NCBI RefSeq assembly: GCF_011762045.1 | Contig: NZ_JAASQS010000002.1 | Location: 1-64,000 of the forward strand | Length of the DNA: 64,000 nucleotides | Direction: 5' to 3' | Origin: Rhizomicrobium electricum | GTDB taxonomy: Bacteria; Pseudomonadota; Alphaproteobacteria; Micropepsales; Micropepsaceae | In this document: positions 55,502 through 64,000 of the stretch, in pieces | Numbering within the stretch: position 1 is the first letter of the stretch | How the letters are laid out: every line of letters starts with the position of its first letter | The notes under the pieces: generated by a model | What the model was told of the DNA's origin: nothing | Seen by the model: only the letters and a program-made list of their open reading frames with translations | Database searches by the model: none | Program-made: the position numbers and the translations under genes

Positions 55502-55688
55502 CGTAGGCGTCGTCGTCCGGGTTGTTCCACACCTTCTCGAACGCCGGGCTACTCGCGGCCGCAGCCGCACGCACGACGGCCCGGTTCTGGGCGCGCGCCG
55601 CCACCAAGTCCACGAACTCTTCCACCTCAGGAAGATGATCGGGTGGCAGAGCCTTGATCTTGTCGATCAACGTTTTCGGGTCGGACAT
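55491..55688 (-). CDS. Antitoxin of the MazF-like pair
   Basis: A 65-residue protein just upstream of and overlapping the toxin. It has a leading helix with IDKIKALPPDHLPEVEEFVD and a disordered acidic tail (KVWNNPDDDAYDEL), the usual design of a toxin-neutralising partner. ATG 55688 follows gagg at 8 bases. Its exact antitoxin family was not identified; no DNA-binding motif is obvious. Confidence 0.78.
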   Translation of the reverse strand: MSDPKTLIDKIKALPPDHLPEVEEFVDLVAARAQNRAVVRAAAAASSPAFEKVWNNPDDDAYDEL

Positions 55689-55815
55689 CGCATGCACCTC
55701 GAATGTGCAATTTTACCGCGAAACGCCGTTTTGGCAAAGCGGCGCTATTCCAGGCAAAAAGCTTGGGCGAGGCGCCTAGTCGTCCGACCTTCACTTCAAG
55801 ATCGACATAAGAACC

Positions 55816-56262
55816 TTACCCCTTCTTCTCCAGCACTCGCTTCTTCGCCAGCATCCGTTCCCGGTCGGTCACGTAGATCAGGCCGCCGAGTTTGCGGATG
55901 AGTGCGTCCTCCTCGGGGTCGAGCACGCCGTCGGCATAGGCCACCTCCCACAGCATCTCGACGAACCCGACGCGTTCCTCCGGCGCCATGTGCTGAAACA
56001 CCGCCTGCGTATACGGATAGAGCTGAACGTTGCGCGCACTGGCCGCTTCGCTCGCCTCCATCAGCCGCGCGCATTCGTCTTGCGAAAGCGAGAACCGCTC
56101 GGTCAGCAGCCGTTCGATGGTGGCGCGTTCGTCAGGATCGAAATGCTCGTCCCGGTGCGCGGCTTCCAGCAACAGGATCGCCACGGCGATCCGCAGGTCG
56201 CCCGAGGGGTTGGCCTCCGGTTGGGGGCACTTAAACAGGCTCATAAGCTGGTCGAAGAACAT
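55816..56262 (-). CDS. TerB family protein
   Basis: A 148-residue helical protein of the TerB/DUF533-like family. It has LRIAVAILLLEAAHRDEHFD, then the matching half MLWEVAYADGVLDPEEDALIRKL, each with acidic residues that bind metal in TerB. The family is linked to tellurite resistance and stress, but many members have no known role. ATG 56262 follows gggag. Confidence 0.82.
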   Translation of the reverse strand: MFFDQLMSLFKCPQPEANPSGDLRIAVAILLLEAAHRDEHFDPDERATIERLLTERFSLSQDECARLMEASEAASARNVQLYPYTQAVFQHMAPEERVGFVEMLWEVAYADGVLDPEEDALIRKLGGLIYVTDRERMLAKKRVLEKKG

Positions 56263-56413
56263 GGTACTCCCTTTCCCGGCCAGCATAGCGCACCGAGGAC
56301 GTAGGGAAAGGGGCCGCGGGAACACGTCGAATTCGTCGGGTCGGGGCAAAAATGCGGCCTTGGTCTGGCCCCATTAAAGTTCTATGGAAAGCTCGAACCC
56401 AGAGACGTCACCG

Positions 56414-56548
56414 ATGCCGAAGCTTCCGGACATGTCCCCAGCCGCCGTCAAAAAGCGGCAACAGTTAACCGAAGCCGCGCAGGCCCAGCGGGCGAAAGAA
56501 CCGCCTCCGCCGCCGGTCGTCAAAGTGCGCATCGCCAAGCCGCGGTAA
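56414..56548 (+). CDS. Possible 44-residue small protein
   Basis: A short reading frame, MPKLPDMSPAAVKKRQQLTE to VVKVRIAKPR, basic and Pro-rich with codon use like its neighbours. The ribosome site is weak (gagacg). It fills the gap between the TerB and deaminase genes. No family is recognised and it may not be expressed. Confidence 0.3.
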   Translation: MPKLPDMSPAAVKKRQQLTEAAQAQRAKEPPPPPVVKVRIAKPR

Positions 56549-56560
56549 TCTTCGACCCCG

Positions 56561-57049
56561 CTACCCCTTCTCCCCCGGCGCGGCGATCTCGCGATAGTTG
56601 ATCCGCGCTTCGGCGAGGAGTGCGCGGGCCAGTTTCAGGTCGTCGGACCATTTGGTCGGCACGGCTTTTTCCGGGCGCGAGACGATCTCCACGATCCCCG
56701 CCTGGATGCTCTCGACGCAGCAACGCGTGCACGGCGGCCCGCCCCACTCGGCGCCCGATATGTCCGTCGCCGCGAGATAGAGCGTCGAGCCCTTGAGCCG
56801 GATGCCGTTGCGGGCGGCGTTGAGGATGGCGTTCATCTCCGCATGCACCACCAGCTTCAGTTTGGTCTCGCGGTCGCTCAGACGGGTCTCGGTGTCGGCG
56901 ATGCCGCGCGGCAGGCCGTTGAACCCGGTCGACAGCACTTCCCGCTCAGGCCCGACGATCACCGCGCCCACTTTGGTGGACGGGTCCTTCGACATCCGCG
57001 CCACCTGCACCGCCAACGCCAGGAAATGCTGGTCCCATCGCTCGCTCAC
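56561..57049 (-). CDS. Deoxycytidylate deaminase family protein
   Basis: A 162-residue zinc deaminase of the dCMP/cytidine deaminase superfamily. It has the zinc and catalytic motif VVHAEMNAILNA and the paired cysteines GGPPCTRCCVESI, with the N-terminal MSKDPSTKVGAVIVGP typical of ComEB/dCMP deaminases. It converts dCMP to dUMP for thymidylate synthesis, most likely. Confidence 0.9.
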   Translation of the reverse strand: MSERWDQHFLALAVQVARMSKDPSTKVGAVIVGPEREVLSTGFNGLPRGIADTETRLSDRETKLKLVVHAEMNAILNAARNGIRLKGSTLYLAATDISGAEWGGPPCTRCCVESIQAGIVEIVSRPEKAVPTKWSDDLKLARALLAEARINYREIAAPGEKG

Positions 57050-57217
57050 ATCGGCCTCGCCGCTGGATGAATGTCACCCCGGCACTATACAGTTTTGCCG
57101 CAGATTCGCCATGCCGGCCCCGTCGCCGTCGCGATGGCGCCGCCACGTCGTTCGCCTGCAATCGTGTCGGCCGCGGACCGGCGGCGAGGTCCTCACCGCC
57201 TCACGCGCAAACCCGGA

Positions 57218-57643
57218 CTAGTTGACCGCGCCGGGCTTGCAGAGGAAGAACGTCTTCGGCTGGCCGGGAATGGAATTCATGCAGGACCCCGGCTCCACGA
57301 TGCGCTTCAGCAGCAGCGTATCGGCGCCGCCGGTGCAGCCGGTGCAGTCCTTGGCTTTGTAGTGGCAAACCAGCGCCTGTTTGCCGGCCGGCCATTGCGA
57401 AGGCGCCGCTTCGACCGACCGGAGCTGGAGTTGTGCGTGCCCGGACGTCCATCCGGCCGGTAATGTGGCCGGCGTGATGTCGATGACCAGGGTCGCGGCA
57501 TCGGGGCAATTCACCACCGAAGTGTAAGGCGAGGAGACAAGACCGCGAGCAGGCTGTGCCTCGCCCGCCGTCGCAAACACGGCAATCGCAGCAACAAAGA
57601 CCCAAAGCGTCTTCATCTTCGTGCAGACGAACGTGTGATCCAT
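57218..57643 (-). CDS. Small secreted Cys-rich protein
   Basis: A 141-residue protein with a signal peptide (KTLWVFVAAIAVFATAGEA) and six cysteines after it, in SVVNCPDAA, VCHYKAKDCTGC, GSCMNS and FLCKPG. Disulfides are likely. No family recognised. ATG 57643 is chosen because ggggagg lies upstream at the right distance. Confidence 0.6.
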   Translation of the reverse strand: MDHTFVCTKMKTLWVFVAAIAVFATAGEAQPARGLVSSPYTSVVNCPDAATLVIDITPATLPAGWTSGHAQLQLRSVEAAPSQWPAGKQALVCHYKAKDCTGCTGGADTLLLKRIVEPGSCMNSIPGQPKTFFLCKPGAVN

Positions 57644-57805
57644 GACGATCCTCCCCTGGCGCCGCGGGCAAAGAGCCACTGCTTTGCCGGGCGGAACCCA
57701 GACGAGAGAACCTACCGCGCAGTCTCAGCCGTGGGAAATCAAATGCCGCGACGGGGCTCGCCGCAACTGATACTCAATCCGGAAATTCGGTGGATAGGCG
57801 GCGCG

Positions 57806-58354
57806 TTACGGCGCCACCCGCGTATCGTCGGCGACCCAGTTGACCTGCCAGGTCTTGCCGCCATCGGCCGAGATCGCCTGCTCGAAATGGGCGCTGTCCT
57901 TCTTGATGTCGGACCACACGCCGCGCACCAGCACATTGCGGCCGTTGATCGGTTCGGTGTCGTAGAATTCGCCGCGTCCGTTCTCGAAAGCGCCGATCGA
58001 GGGCACGCTCATCACGCCGCCTTTGACGCTGGCGAAGTTGAGGCTCCATTGGTGCGCCTGCGGATTATAGAGGCGCAAATTGATTGCTTCGATGGGACCG
58101 CCGGGACCATCGGCGATCAGCTCGACCATATTGGCGCGCCCGTTCCAGATCGGCCGTACCACCGACGTTCCGTCGTAAACTACCCAGGACGGCCCGCTCG
58201 CCGTCTGCCGCAGCACCTTCAGATGCGTTTTCCAGGTGCCGATCCCCCAATCGAAATCGTGCGCGCCGTCGCGCAGCGTTTGGGCCGGCGCGCCGCAAGC
58301 GAACAGACCGAACCAGACCGAGGCAACCAAACCAGCAGCAAGCGAACGTCTCAT
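57806..58354 (-). CDS. DUF1579-like secreted protein
   Basis: A 182-residue exported protein with a signal peptide (AAGLVASVWFGLFACGAPAQ). The body HDFDWGIGTWKTHLKVL, then VELIADGPGGPIEAINLRLY, then WSLNFASVKGGVM fits the lipocalin-like DUF1579 layout. No catalytic residues are evident. ATG 58354 follows gaggg. Confidence 0.68.
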   Translation of the reverse strand: MRRSLAAGLVASVWFGLFACGAPAQTLRDGAHDFDWGIGTWKTHLKVLRQTASGPSWVVYDGTSVVRPIWNGRANMVELIADGPGGPIEAINLRLYNPQAHQWSLNFASVKGGVMSVPSIGAFENGRGEFYDTEPINGRNVLVRGVWSDIKKDSAHFEQAISADGGKTWQVNWVADDTRVAP

Positions 58355-58727
58355 TGCAACCCTCGCACCGACTATGGGCATCCATGGTACGGACAGCCGC
58401 CCAATCACGCCACGCCCTTCTCCGACCTGCGAGACACTTTGTCGTGATTACTTACATTCATGCCGGATCAGCCGGAAATGACAGCCCTTACTCCGAGCCT
58501 CGCATCTCCGCGTGTATCCATTCCTACCCGTAGCCCGCAAACACCCATTCGGCTGTATCGCATCGCACATTCCAGCTTAGCGCGAATGTGCCGTTTCGGG
58601 CCGATTTTGCTGGACGAAATGTCGCTGTTCCGCAGGCGGATGATTGCTGCGCGGGCGGTTGAAATTCGCGCGATCGGCCCCATCTGCATAAGGGTAGCCA
58701 CACACAAACCAGCCAGGAGGATCCGTC
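58355..58727. other. Intergenic region with nothing recognised
   Basis: These 373 bases hold no supported gene or RNA and no clear hairpin. The end includes aggagg (58715-58720), the ribosome site of the DUF4019 gene. Confidence 0.4.
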
Positions 58728-59132
58728 GTGAAAGGTTTGTTCAGCAGCTTATTCGCCTTCCTCAAGCCGGTTTCGGTCGATTCGGCCGGGCCCGACCCGC
58801 AAGCGGCATCGACCAATGCCGCCAAGGAGTGGCTGATGCTGATGGACCGCGGCGAGTATCGCACCGGCTGGAACGAAGCGGCGCCCTCATTGAAGACGGC
58901 GCAGCCGTGCGATCCGTGGACGGACACGGTCGCGACGCGGCACGGCAAGGCCGGCAAGGTGATCGTACGCGAGGTGACGGGTTTCCGGCTTCGGCCGGCG
59001 CGGACGGAGGACGCCTTGCATACCGCCGTGGTCGATTTTCGCTCCCAATACGAGGGCGGCCTGATGAAGGAACGCGTGACCCTCGAACATGTCGGCGGCA
59101 CTTGGCGGACTTCCGCATATTCGCTCGGTTAA
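58728..59132 (+). CDS. DUF4019 protein
   Basis: A 134-residue protein. After a short hydrophobic N-terminus (FSSLFAFL) it matches DUF4019: AAKEWLMLMDRGEYRTGWNE, DPWTDTVATRHGKAGKVI, and the end MKERVTLEHVGGTWRTSAYS. Its function is unknown and it is likely envelope-associated. GTG start at 58728 after a strong aggagg. Confidence 0.8.
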   Translation: MKGLFSSLFAFLKPVSVDSAGPDPQAASTNAAKEWLMLMDRGEYRTGWNEAAPSLKTAQPCDPWTDTVATRHGKAGKVIVREVTGFRLRPARTEDALHTAVVDFRSQYEGGLMKERVTLEHVGGTWRTSAYSLG

Positions 59133-59226
59133 CCGGCCGCGGGGTGATTTTCGCTCGCGCAACTCCGCTTGCGGCGCCCACAATTGCTGTTGACTGACGC
59201 AACGTCAGGAACGGCATGGGACGGCC

Positions 59227-59760
59227 ATGCGCATCGACAAAATCGCCCCCGGCAACAACCCGCCCTTCGACGTCAACGTGCTGGTGGAAGTTCCCATCGG
59301 CGGCGAACCGATCAAGTACGAAATCGACAAGGAGGCGGGCGTCCTGGTGGTCGACCGCTTCCTCTATACGTCGATGCGCTATCCCGGCAATTACGGCTTC
59401 ATTCCGCACACCTTGTCGGGCGACGGCGATCCGGTCGACGTTCTGGTCTGCAACACCCGCGCGCTGGTGCCGGGCGCGGTCGTCAATGTGCGTCCCGTCG
59501 GCGTGCTGATGATGGAAGACGACGGCGGCACCGACGAGAAGATCATCGCGGTGCCCTCGCCGCATCTCACCCTGCGCTACGAGCGCGTGCACGACTACAC
59601 CGACCTGCCCGATATCACGCGCCACCAGGTCGAGCACTTCTTCGAGCACTACAAGGACCTCGAACCCGGCAAGTGGTCGAAGATCCTCGGCTGGGGCGAC
59701 GCCGATACCGCGCGCCGGCTGATCCGCGAAGGTCTGGCGCGCTACGCCGAGAACAAATAG
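59227..59760 (+). CDS. ppa: Inorganic pyrophosphatase
   Basis: The 177-residue soluble class A pyrophosphatase that drives biosynthesis by hydrolysing pyrophosphate. It has [39 protein letters not shown] and VDVLV with the metal-binding aspartates. It has normal length and a complete active site. Confidence 0.97.
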   Translation: MRIDKIAPGNNPPFDVNVLVEVPIGGEPIKYEIDKEAGVLVVDRFLYTSMRYPGNYGFIPHTLSGDGDPVDVLVCNTRALVPGAVVNVRPVGVLMMEDDGGTDEKIIAVPSPHLTLRYERVHDYTDLPDITRHQVEHFFEHYKDLEPGKWSKILGWGDADTARRLIREGLARYAENK

Positions 59761-59831
59761 CGCGTCTTCCCGACGTATTGACTGACTGCCCGTTCCGCCA
59801 CAGCTTGTCGGACAAAAGCAGGAGAATGGTC

Positions 59832-61211
59832 ATGTCGAAATCGGTGTGCGCGATAGCCGTCGCAGCGCTGGCGGCCGCGTGTCCGAGCCATGCGGAAAAC
59901 CCGATCATCCAGACCAACTTCACTGCCGATCCGGCGCCGATGGTCTACAACGGCACGGTGTATCTCTACACCAGCCACGACGAAGACGACGCCTACGGCT
60001 TCAAGATGAAGGAGTGGCGGCTGTACACGTCGACCGACATGGTCAACTGGACCGATCACGGCGCCGTCGCTTCGCTCAAGACCTTTCCCTGGGCGCGCCA
60101 GGACAACGACGCCTGGGCGCCGCAAGTGGTGCCGCGCAACGGCAAGTTCTATCTCTATGCCCCTGTCAGCGTGCCGGGCGAGCCCAAGAACGTCATCGCC
60201 GTCGCGGTTGCCGACAAACCGGAGGGACCGTTCAAGGACGCGCTCGGCCATCCGCTGGTCGGACCGGTAACCGGCTATATCGATCCCACCGCCTTCGTCG
60301 ACGACGACGGTCAGGCCTATCTCTATTGGGGCAATCCGAACCTTTGGTACGTCAAGCTCAACCAGGACATGGTGTCGTACAGCGGCCCCATCGTGCAGGA
60401 GCCCACCAAGCCGGCCAATTATCAGGAAGGCCCGTGGTTCTATAAGCGCGGCGGCAAATACTATCTCGCCTACGCTTCGACCTGCTGCTCCGAAGGCATC
60501 GGCTATGTCATGAGCGACCATCCGACCGGCCCCTGGGTGCACCATGGCGACATCATGGACGGCAACAAGGCATCGTCGGGCAATCATCCCGGCATCATCG
60601 ACTACAAAGGCGGCTCGTACGTCTTCGGCTTCAATTACCGCTTCAATTTCGACGATACGCCGGTCCATCGCGAGCGCCGTTCGATCACGGTCGCCAAATT
60701 CAACTACAACGCCGACGGCACCATCCCCAATCTGCCGTGGTGGAATACCGAAGGCGTCGCCCAGATCGAGTCGCTCGATCCCTACCGCCGCGTCGAAGCG
60801 GAAACGATCGCCTGGACTTCGCGCGTACCAAGCCCGTGGGATCATCCGATCGACTGGGTGCCCGGAATCAAGACCGCGAAGAACGGCGACAGCGTCTACG
60901 TCACCCGCATCACCAATAAGACCTACATCAAGGTCGCCGGAGTCGATTTCGGCAAAGGCGCCGAGCGCTTCACAGCCAGGGTCGCCAGCGGTGCCGGCGG
61001 CACGATTGAGCTGCATCTGGACAGCTTCAGCGGGCCGGTGATCGGCACTCTCGCGGTCGGCAGTACCGGCGGCTGGGGCGCCTGGCAGAGCCTCTCCGCG
61101 CCCGTGAAAGGCGCTGCCGGCAAGCACGACCTGTTCTTCGTGTTCAAAGGCGACGGATCGGATCCGCTGTTCGACTTTGACTACTGGCAATTCGCCAAGG
61201 CCGGCAAGTAG
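59832..61211 (+). CDS. Secreted GH43 glycosidase with CBM6
   Basis: A 459-residue enzyme with a signal peptide (AVAALAAACPSHA). The five-bladed GH43 propeller (about 22-310) has TADPAPMVYNGTVYLYTSHD with the catalytic base Asp, IDPTAFVDDDGQAYLYWG, and YQEGPWFYKRGGKYYL with the Glu acid. Residues about 325-455 are a CBM6-type beta-sandwich (RVEAETIAW to FDFDYWQFAK). It probably acts on arabinoxylan or arabinan. ATG 59832 is chosen over 59826 by spacing from ggag. Confidence 0.9.
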   Translation: MSKSVCAIAVAALAAACPSHAENPIIQTNFTADPAPMVYNGTVYLYTSHDEDDAYGFKMKEWRLYTSTDMVNWTDHGAVASLKTFPWARQDNDAWAPQVVPRNGKFYLYAPVSVPGEPKNVIAVAVADKPEGPFKDALGHPLVGPVTGYIDPTAFVDDDGQAYLYWGNPNLWYVKLNQDMVSYSGPIVQEPTKPANYQEGPWFYKRGGKYYLAYASTCCSEGIGYVMSDHPTGPWVHHGDIMDGNKASSGNHPGIIDYKGGSYVFGFNYRFNFDDTPVHRERRSITVAKFNYNADGTIPNLPWWNTEGVAQIESLDPYRRVEAETIAWTSRVPSPWDHPIDWVPGIKTAKNGDSVYVTRITNKTYIKVAGVDFGKGAERFTARVASGAGGTIELHLDSFSGPVIGTLAVGSTGGWGAWQSLSAPVKGAAGKHDLFFVFKGDGSDPLFDFDYWQFAKAGK

Positions 61212-61323
61212 CTGCTGGGCGACGCGCGCCGCTAGTCAGATTTCTCGGTACTGGAAATTCCGACGTCCGCGCAATTGCGTCGCGCCGTGTTGACGGGAGC
61301 AGCAGCGGACCTACATCAGCATC

Positions 61324-62286
61324 ATGATGATGCGATCCGCTGCCGCGCTTGCCGGCCTCCTCGCCTGCACCACTCCGGTGTTTGCGGGCGTCTGCCAGAC
61401 CACCAACCTCATGCCGGAGGTGCTCGCTTTCCGCGCGGCCACGGCCGGACTGCCGCCGGATCAGCGCGCCGCGCGCTTCGTCACCGAGGTGGTGGCGAAG
61501 CATCCCGAGTTCTTCAAGTCGGACATTTTCGGCAATGACGACGAATTGCGCGGCTATGCCGTGCGCCTGTTCGATCCCGACCATCCCGAGCATTTCGGCG
61601 ATTATCCGCCGCTGACCGACGCCAAGCTCGCCGCGTTCAGTGCGGATTTTCCGAAGGTCTTCGCGAGCGCCGAGACGCGCTTCGCCAAGGCCTTTCCCGA
61701 TTTCGCCTGCACGACGCCGATCCTGTTCGGTCCCTCGTTCGGGCGCTTTGGCGGCAGCGGCGGCGTCGGGCCGGATGGCGTCTATCGCATGCGGTTCGGC
61801 ATCGACATGCTGGCGATGATCGAATCCCCGTCCGATCTGCCGGTCCTGTTCAGTCACGAGATGTTTCATGTCCATCACAGCCAAGTGCTCGGTAACGCGC
61901 TGAAGCAGAATCTCGGCGTGGTGTGGTGGGGCGCCTGGGTCGAGGGACTGGCGAGCTATGTCAGTTATCGCATCACTCCCGGCGCGACGCCGAAACAGGC
62001 GCTGGCGTGGCCGGCCGATCTCTACGAGCGGATGCAGGCGCCCGGTGCGATGAAGCAGGCCTCGGCGCAGATGCTGCTCGACATGGACGCCAAAGGCAAA
62101 ACCTACGGCCTGTGGTTTCACATGAACGAATCCTATCCCGGCCTGCCGTCCAACGCGGGGTATTACATGGGCTATCGCATGGCCGAAGCGCTGGCCGCCC
62201 GCTACTCGCTGCCCGAGCTGGCGCGCATGAGCCCGGACGAACTCAAGCCGCTGATCCGCGCCTATCTGACCGAGCAATCCAAGTAA
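61324..62286 (+). CDS. Predicted secreted zinc metallopeptidase
   Basis: A 320-residue exported protein with a signal peptide (AALAGLLACTTPVFA). It carries an HExxH motif in LFSHEMFHVHHSQ and a downstream Glu in WVEGLASYVSYRI, the gluzincin-like pattern of DUF2268-type proteases. A predicted hydrolase whose substrate is unknown. The start could be any of the first three ATG codons. Confidence 0.72.
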   Translation: MMMRSAAALAGLLACTTPVFAGVCQTTNLMPEVLAFRAATAGLPPDQRAARFVTEVVAKHPEFFKSDIFGNDDELRGYAVRLFDPDHPEHFGDYPPLTDAKLAAFSADFPKVFASAETRFAKAFPDFACTTPILFGPSFGRFGGSGGVGPDGVYRMRFGIDMLAMIESPSDLPVLFSHEMFHVHHSQVLGNALKQNLGVVWWGAWVEGLASYVSYRITPGATPKQALAWPADLYERMQAPGAMKQASAQMLLDMDAKGKTYGLWFHMNESYPGLPSNAGYYMGYRMAEALAARYSLPELARMSPDELKPLIRAYLTEQSK

Positions 62287-62418
62287 TTTTCCAAATAAAG
62301 CACGGCGATATCACGCAGTTTAGAAGGATTCGATTTCGATTCTGGACGCCCCGGCTGACAGCGGAACCATCCGTCCGGGACAGCGTTCCATTCCCGCATT
62401 GAAGCGGTGGAGCACCCC

Positions 62419-62571
62419 ATGGGCCTGATCCTGATCGTTCTGTTGATCCTTCTGGTCATCGGCGCCTTTCCGTCCTGGCCATACTCCTCGGGTTGGGGCT
62501 ATTACCCGTCGGGCGGTCTTGGGCTGGTATTGATCATCGTACTGATCCTGGTGCTGATCGGACGGATCTGA
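62419..62571 (+). CDS. DUF3309 small membrane protein
   Basis: A 50-residue protein made of two hydrophobic helices (LILIVLLILLVIGAF and GLVLIIVLILVLIGRI) joined by the loop PSWPYSSGWGYYPSGG. This is the DUF3309 pattern, common in alpha- and betaproteobacteria and often stress-related. gtggagcacccc precedes the ATG. Function unknown. Confidence 0.8.
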   Translation: MGLILIVLLILLVIGAFPSWPYSSGWGYYPSGGLGLVLIIVLILVLIGRI

Positions 62572-62673
62572 CGTTTTCTTCACGTCCCGATTCCGCCCCA
62601 ATCCGTTCAGGAGCGGTTCAGCCTCGAGACCCGATGCTTGGGTCAACATGGTCTTGAGAGGAGTGCAGCCGTG

Positions 62674-63321
62674 ATGAAGATGAAGATGCTGGCGGGCGTG
62701 GCATTGGCCCTTCTGGTTGCGACGCCGGCTTTGGCCCAACCGAGTTGGGTGCCGCCGGGTGCCGATCCCGACGGTTATTACAGCCGCGCCGATCGCGACG
62801 GCTATTACGACCGCAACGGCCGCTATCACCGCTTCAGCGAATACCGCAACGACGACGATGACGATTACGGCCCGCCGCCTCCGCCGTCCGGCAACTACTA
62901 CCGGCAGGGCTATTACGAGGACACCTGCCGCAAGGACAATAACAAGGTGGCCGGGACTCTGTTCGGCGCTCTCGCCGGCGGTCTGATCGGTGGTGCGGCA
63001 AGTCACGGCAACGGCGGCGCAGTGGTCGGCGGCGCCATCCTGGGCGGCCTGCTCGGCAACGCGGTCTCGCGCGACATCCCGTGCGAAGACCATCCCTACG
63101 CCTTCCGCGCCTATGCCACCGGCCTCAACGGCGACCTCGGCCGCCGCTACGACTGGCGCCATGGCGACAACTACGGGTATTTCGTGCCGGAACGTGAATT
63201 CAACCGCGGCGGCCGGGTGTGCCGGTCGTGGTCCGAAACCACCTATGTCCGCGGGCGGTCCTACAACCGCTCGGGCACGGCCTGCCGCTACAACGACGGC
63301 AATTGGCATTTCGACGACTGA
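62674..63321 (+). CDS. Glycine-zipper surface antigen-like protein
   Basis: A 215-residue exported protein with a signal peptide ending TPALA. An Asp/Tyr-rich region (DGYYSRADRDGYYDRNGRYH) precedes a glycine zipper (VAGTLFGALAGGLIGGAASH, GGAILGGLLGNAVSRD) of the Rickettsia 17-kDa antigen type. A Tyr/Arg-rich domain with three cysteines ends the protein. Likely anchored in the outer membrane. The GTG at 62671 is an alternative start. A terminator follows. Confidence 0.75.
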   Translation: MKMKMLAGVALALLVATPALAQPSWVPPGADPDGYYSRADRDGYYDRNGRYHRFSEYRNDDDDDYGPPPPPSGNYYRQGYYEDTCRKDNNKVAGTLFGALAGGLIGGAASHGNGGAVVGGAILGGLLGNAVSRDIPCEDHPYAFRAYATGLNGDLGRRYDWRHGDNYGYFVPEREFNRGGRVCRSWSETTYVRGRSYNRSGTACRYNDGNWHFDD

Positions 63322-63343
63322 TCCGTCCTGGGACGGGAGAGCT

Positions 63344-63373
63344 AAAGGCCCGGATTTCCGGGCCTTTTCTTTA
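63344..63373 (+). terminator. Rho-independent terminator
   Basis: A ten-base-pair stem aaaggcccgg (63344-63353) pairs with 63358-63367 around attt. The T run continues as tttctttt. It ends the glycine-zipper gene transcript. Confidence 0.88.
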
Positions 63374-63447
63374 CCCCCAGGGTCGGCGAAAGCTTTCCGT
63401 AACGTTTCAAATCTAACTTAGAAGCCGCAGTTTCGCATCCGGCACGC

Positions 63448-64000
63448 ATGGCTTCGACTTGGACCATCAAGGCGAACGATCGCTGCTTCGGGCCCTACAC
63501 GCTCGAACAGATGCGGCTGTTCGCGAGCGAAGGACGCCTGGCGCCACACTCGCTGGTCGCATCCGACAACGCCGGACGCTTTGCGCCCGCTCATGAATAC
63601 GAGGCGCTTGCCGCCCTCTTCCGCCCCGCTGCGCCGGCGCCGCAGCGTCCGGTGTTCTTCACCGCGGAAGGCGATCTCGGCGCCGCTTATGCGGTGCGCG
63701 AGCCGGAACCGGCATCGCAATCGCGCTTCGTCATCATGGCCGAAATGAAGTCGAGTTCGATCGCAGGGCTCGAACAGGAAATCCAGCGCTGCGGTCAGGC
63801 GATCCAGCTGATGCCGCAGGCTTGGCTGCTCGCCAGCGAGATGACCATCAACGCCCTGCGCAATACGCTGATCCAGCGCCTCGGCCGCCTCGACATGCTG
63901 TTCATCGTCGATGCCAGCAACAACAAGGCGGCGTGGTTCAATTACGGTCCGGAAAACGACGCGCGCATCCGGCGCGTCTGGCAGGAAGCGCAGCGCCAGC
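63448..64000 (+). CDS. GYF_2 domain protein, truncated by the window end
   Basis: The reading frame starts at ATG 63448 and runs off the end with no stop (184 codons seen). Residues 5-35 match a GYF_2 domain (WTIKANDRCFGPYTLEQMRL, then EGRLAPHSLVA). After a Pro/Ala linker comes an alpha/beta region (FVIMAEMKSSSIAGLEQEIQ, LDMLFIVDASNNKAAWFNYG). The role is unknown. A GYF_2 domain usually binds proline-rich peptides. Confidence 0.75.
   Translation, partial: MASTWTIKANDRCFGPYTLEQMRLFASEGRLAPHSLVASDNAGRFAPAHEYEALAALFRPAAPAPQRPVFFTAEGDLGAAYAVREPEPASQSRFVIMAEMKSSSIAGLEQEIQRCGQAIQLMPQAWLLASEMTINALRNTLIQRLGRLDMLFIVDASNNKAAWFNYGPENDARIRRVWQEAQRQ

Noticed and set aside
59169-61211. A 680-codon frame continuous with the GH43 gene
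   Set aside because: The first 200 codons are out-of-frame text over ppa. The GH43 signal peptide and ribosome site place the true start at 59832.

Overview
The window is chromosomal DNA from an alphaproteobacterium. It is GC-rich with strongly GC-biased codon use. It carries the Usg family protein, an atpH-A-G-D-C operon without the Fo genes, sdhC-D-A, and extragenic palindromes of the kind common in alphaproteobacteria. A Rhizomicrobium/Micropepsis-like soil organism would fit the glycan-degrading genes, but that is a guess. No rRNA, tRNA, CRISPR array, insertion sequence or prophage was seen.

Layout. Positions 1-395 hold a likely structured RNA (possibly 6S) and three palindromes. Next come tsaC (Sua5 type), an FAD-linked 2-hydroxyacid dehydrogenase and a solitary modA (396-3685). 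A minus-strand block (3688-9780) encodes a tiny zinc-ribbon protein, a GH17-GT2 beta-glucan synthase, a periplasmic FKBP, a proteasome-like Ntn-hydrolase candidate with a coupled small partner, and a LysE exporter. Positions 10307-15772 carry usg, dihydroorotase, ygfZ, a glyoxalase-fold protein with a histone-H1-like tail coupled to tag, a DUF1684 protein and an outer-membrane barrel. Positions 15920-19859 hold two tandem PAS-like paralogues, a degenerate GGDEF-EAL protein, queF and a periplasmic peroxiredoxin. Two signal peptidases precede the F1-ATPase operon, in which an ohr peroxidase gene sits between atpG and atpD (19975-27376).

Positions 27387-32686 carry small secreted and membrane proteins, a diiron ferritin-like protein and a GH78 rhamnosidase. 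Positions 33050-42700 carry yeiH-lysR, sdhB (far from its partners), tdh-kbl, a HAD phosphatase, a PD40 propeller protein, creD and nnrS. The last two diverge around a perfect 17-bp palindrome. Positions 42704-48091 are rpe, a heparinase-like gene and a large KAP P-loop NTPase. Positions 48101-51468 hold a relic of a membrane-protein paralogue, an alpha/beta hydrolase and the intact membrane protein. sdhC-D-A follows, then a compact lower-GC defence-type cluster (MazEF-like pair plus AbiV-like HEPN protein, 54391-55688). The remainder is small housekeeping and secreted genes: TerB-like, dCMP deaminase, ppa, GH43-CBM6, a predicted zinc protease, DUF3309, a glycine-zipper protein and a truncated GYF_2 protein at the window end.

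How the genes work together. The best-supported functional sets are ATP synthase F1 with a hydroperoxide reductase, succinate dehydrogenase (split into two loci), threonine catabolism (tdh-kbl) and carbohydrate-active enzymes (GH17-GT2, GH78, GH43, heparinase-like). The most unusual loci are the proteasome-like gene pair at 7317-8935, the KAP NTPase with its extra N-terminal region, and the MazEF-AbiV cluster. All functions are inferred from sequence motifs read by eye; no database search was run.
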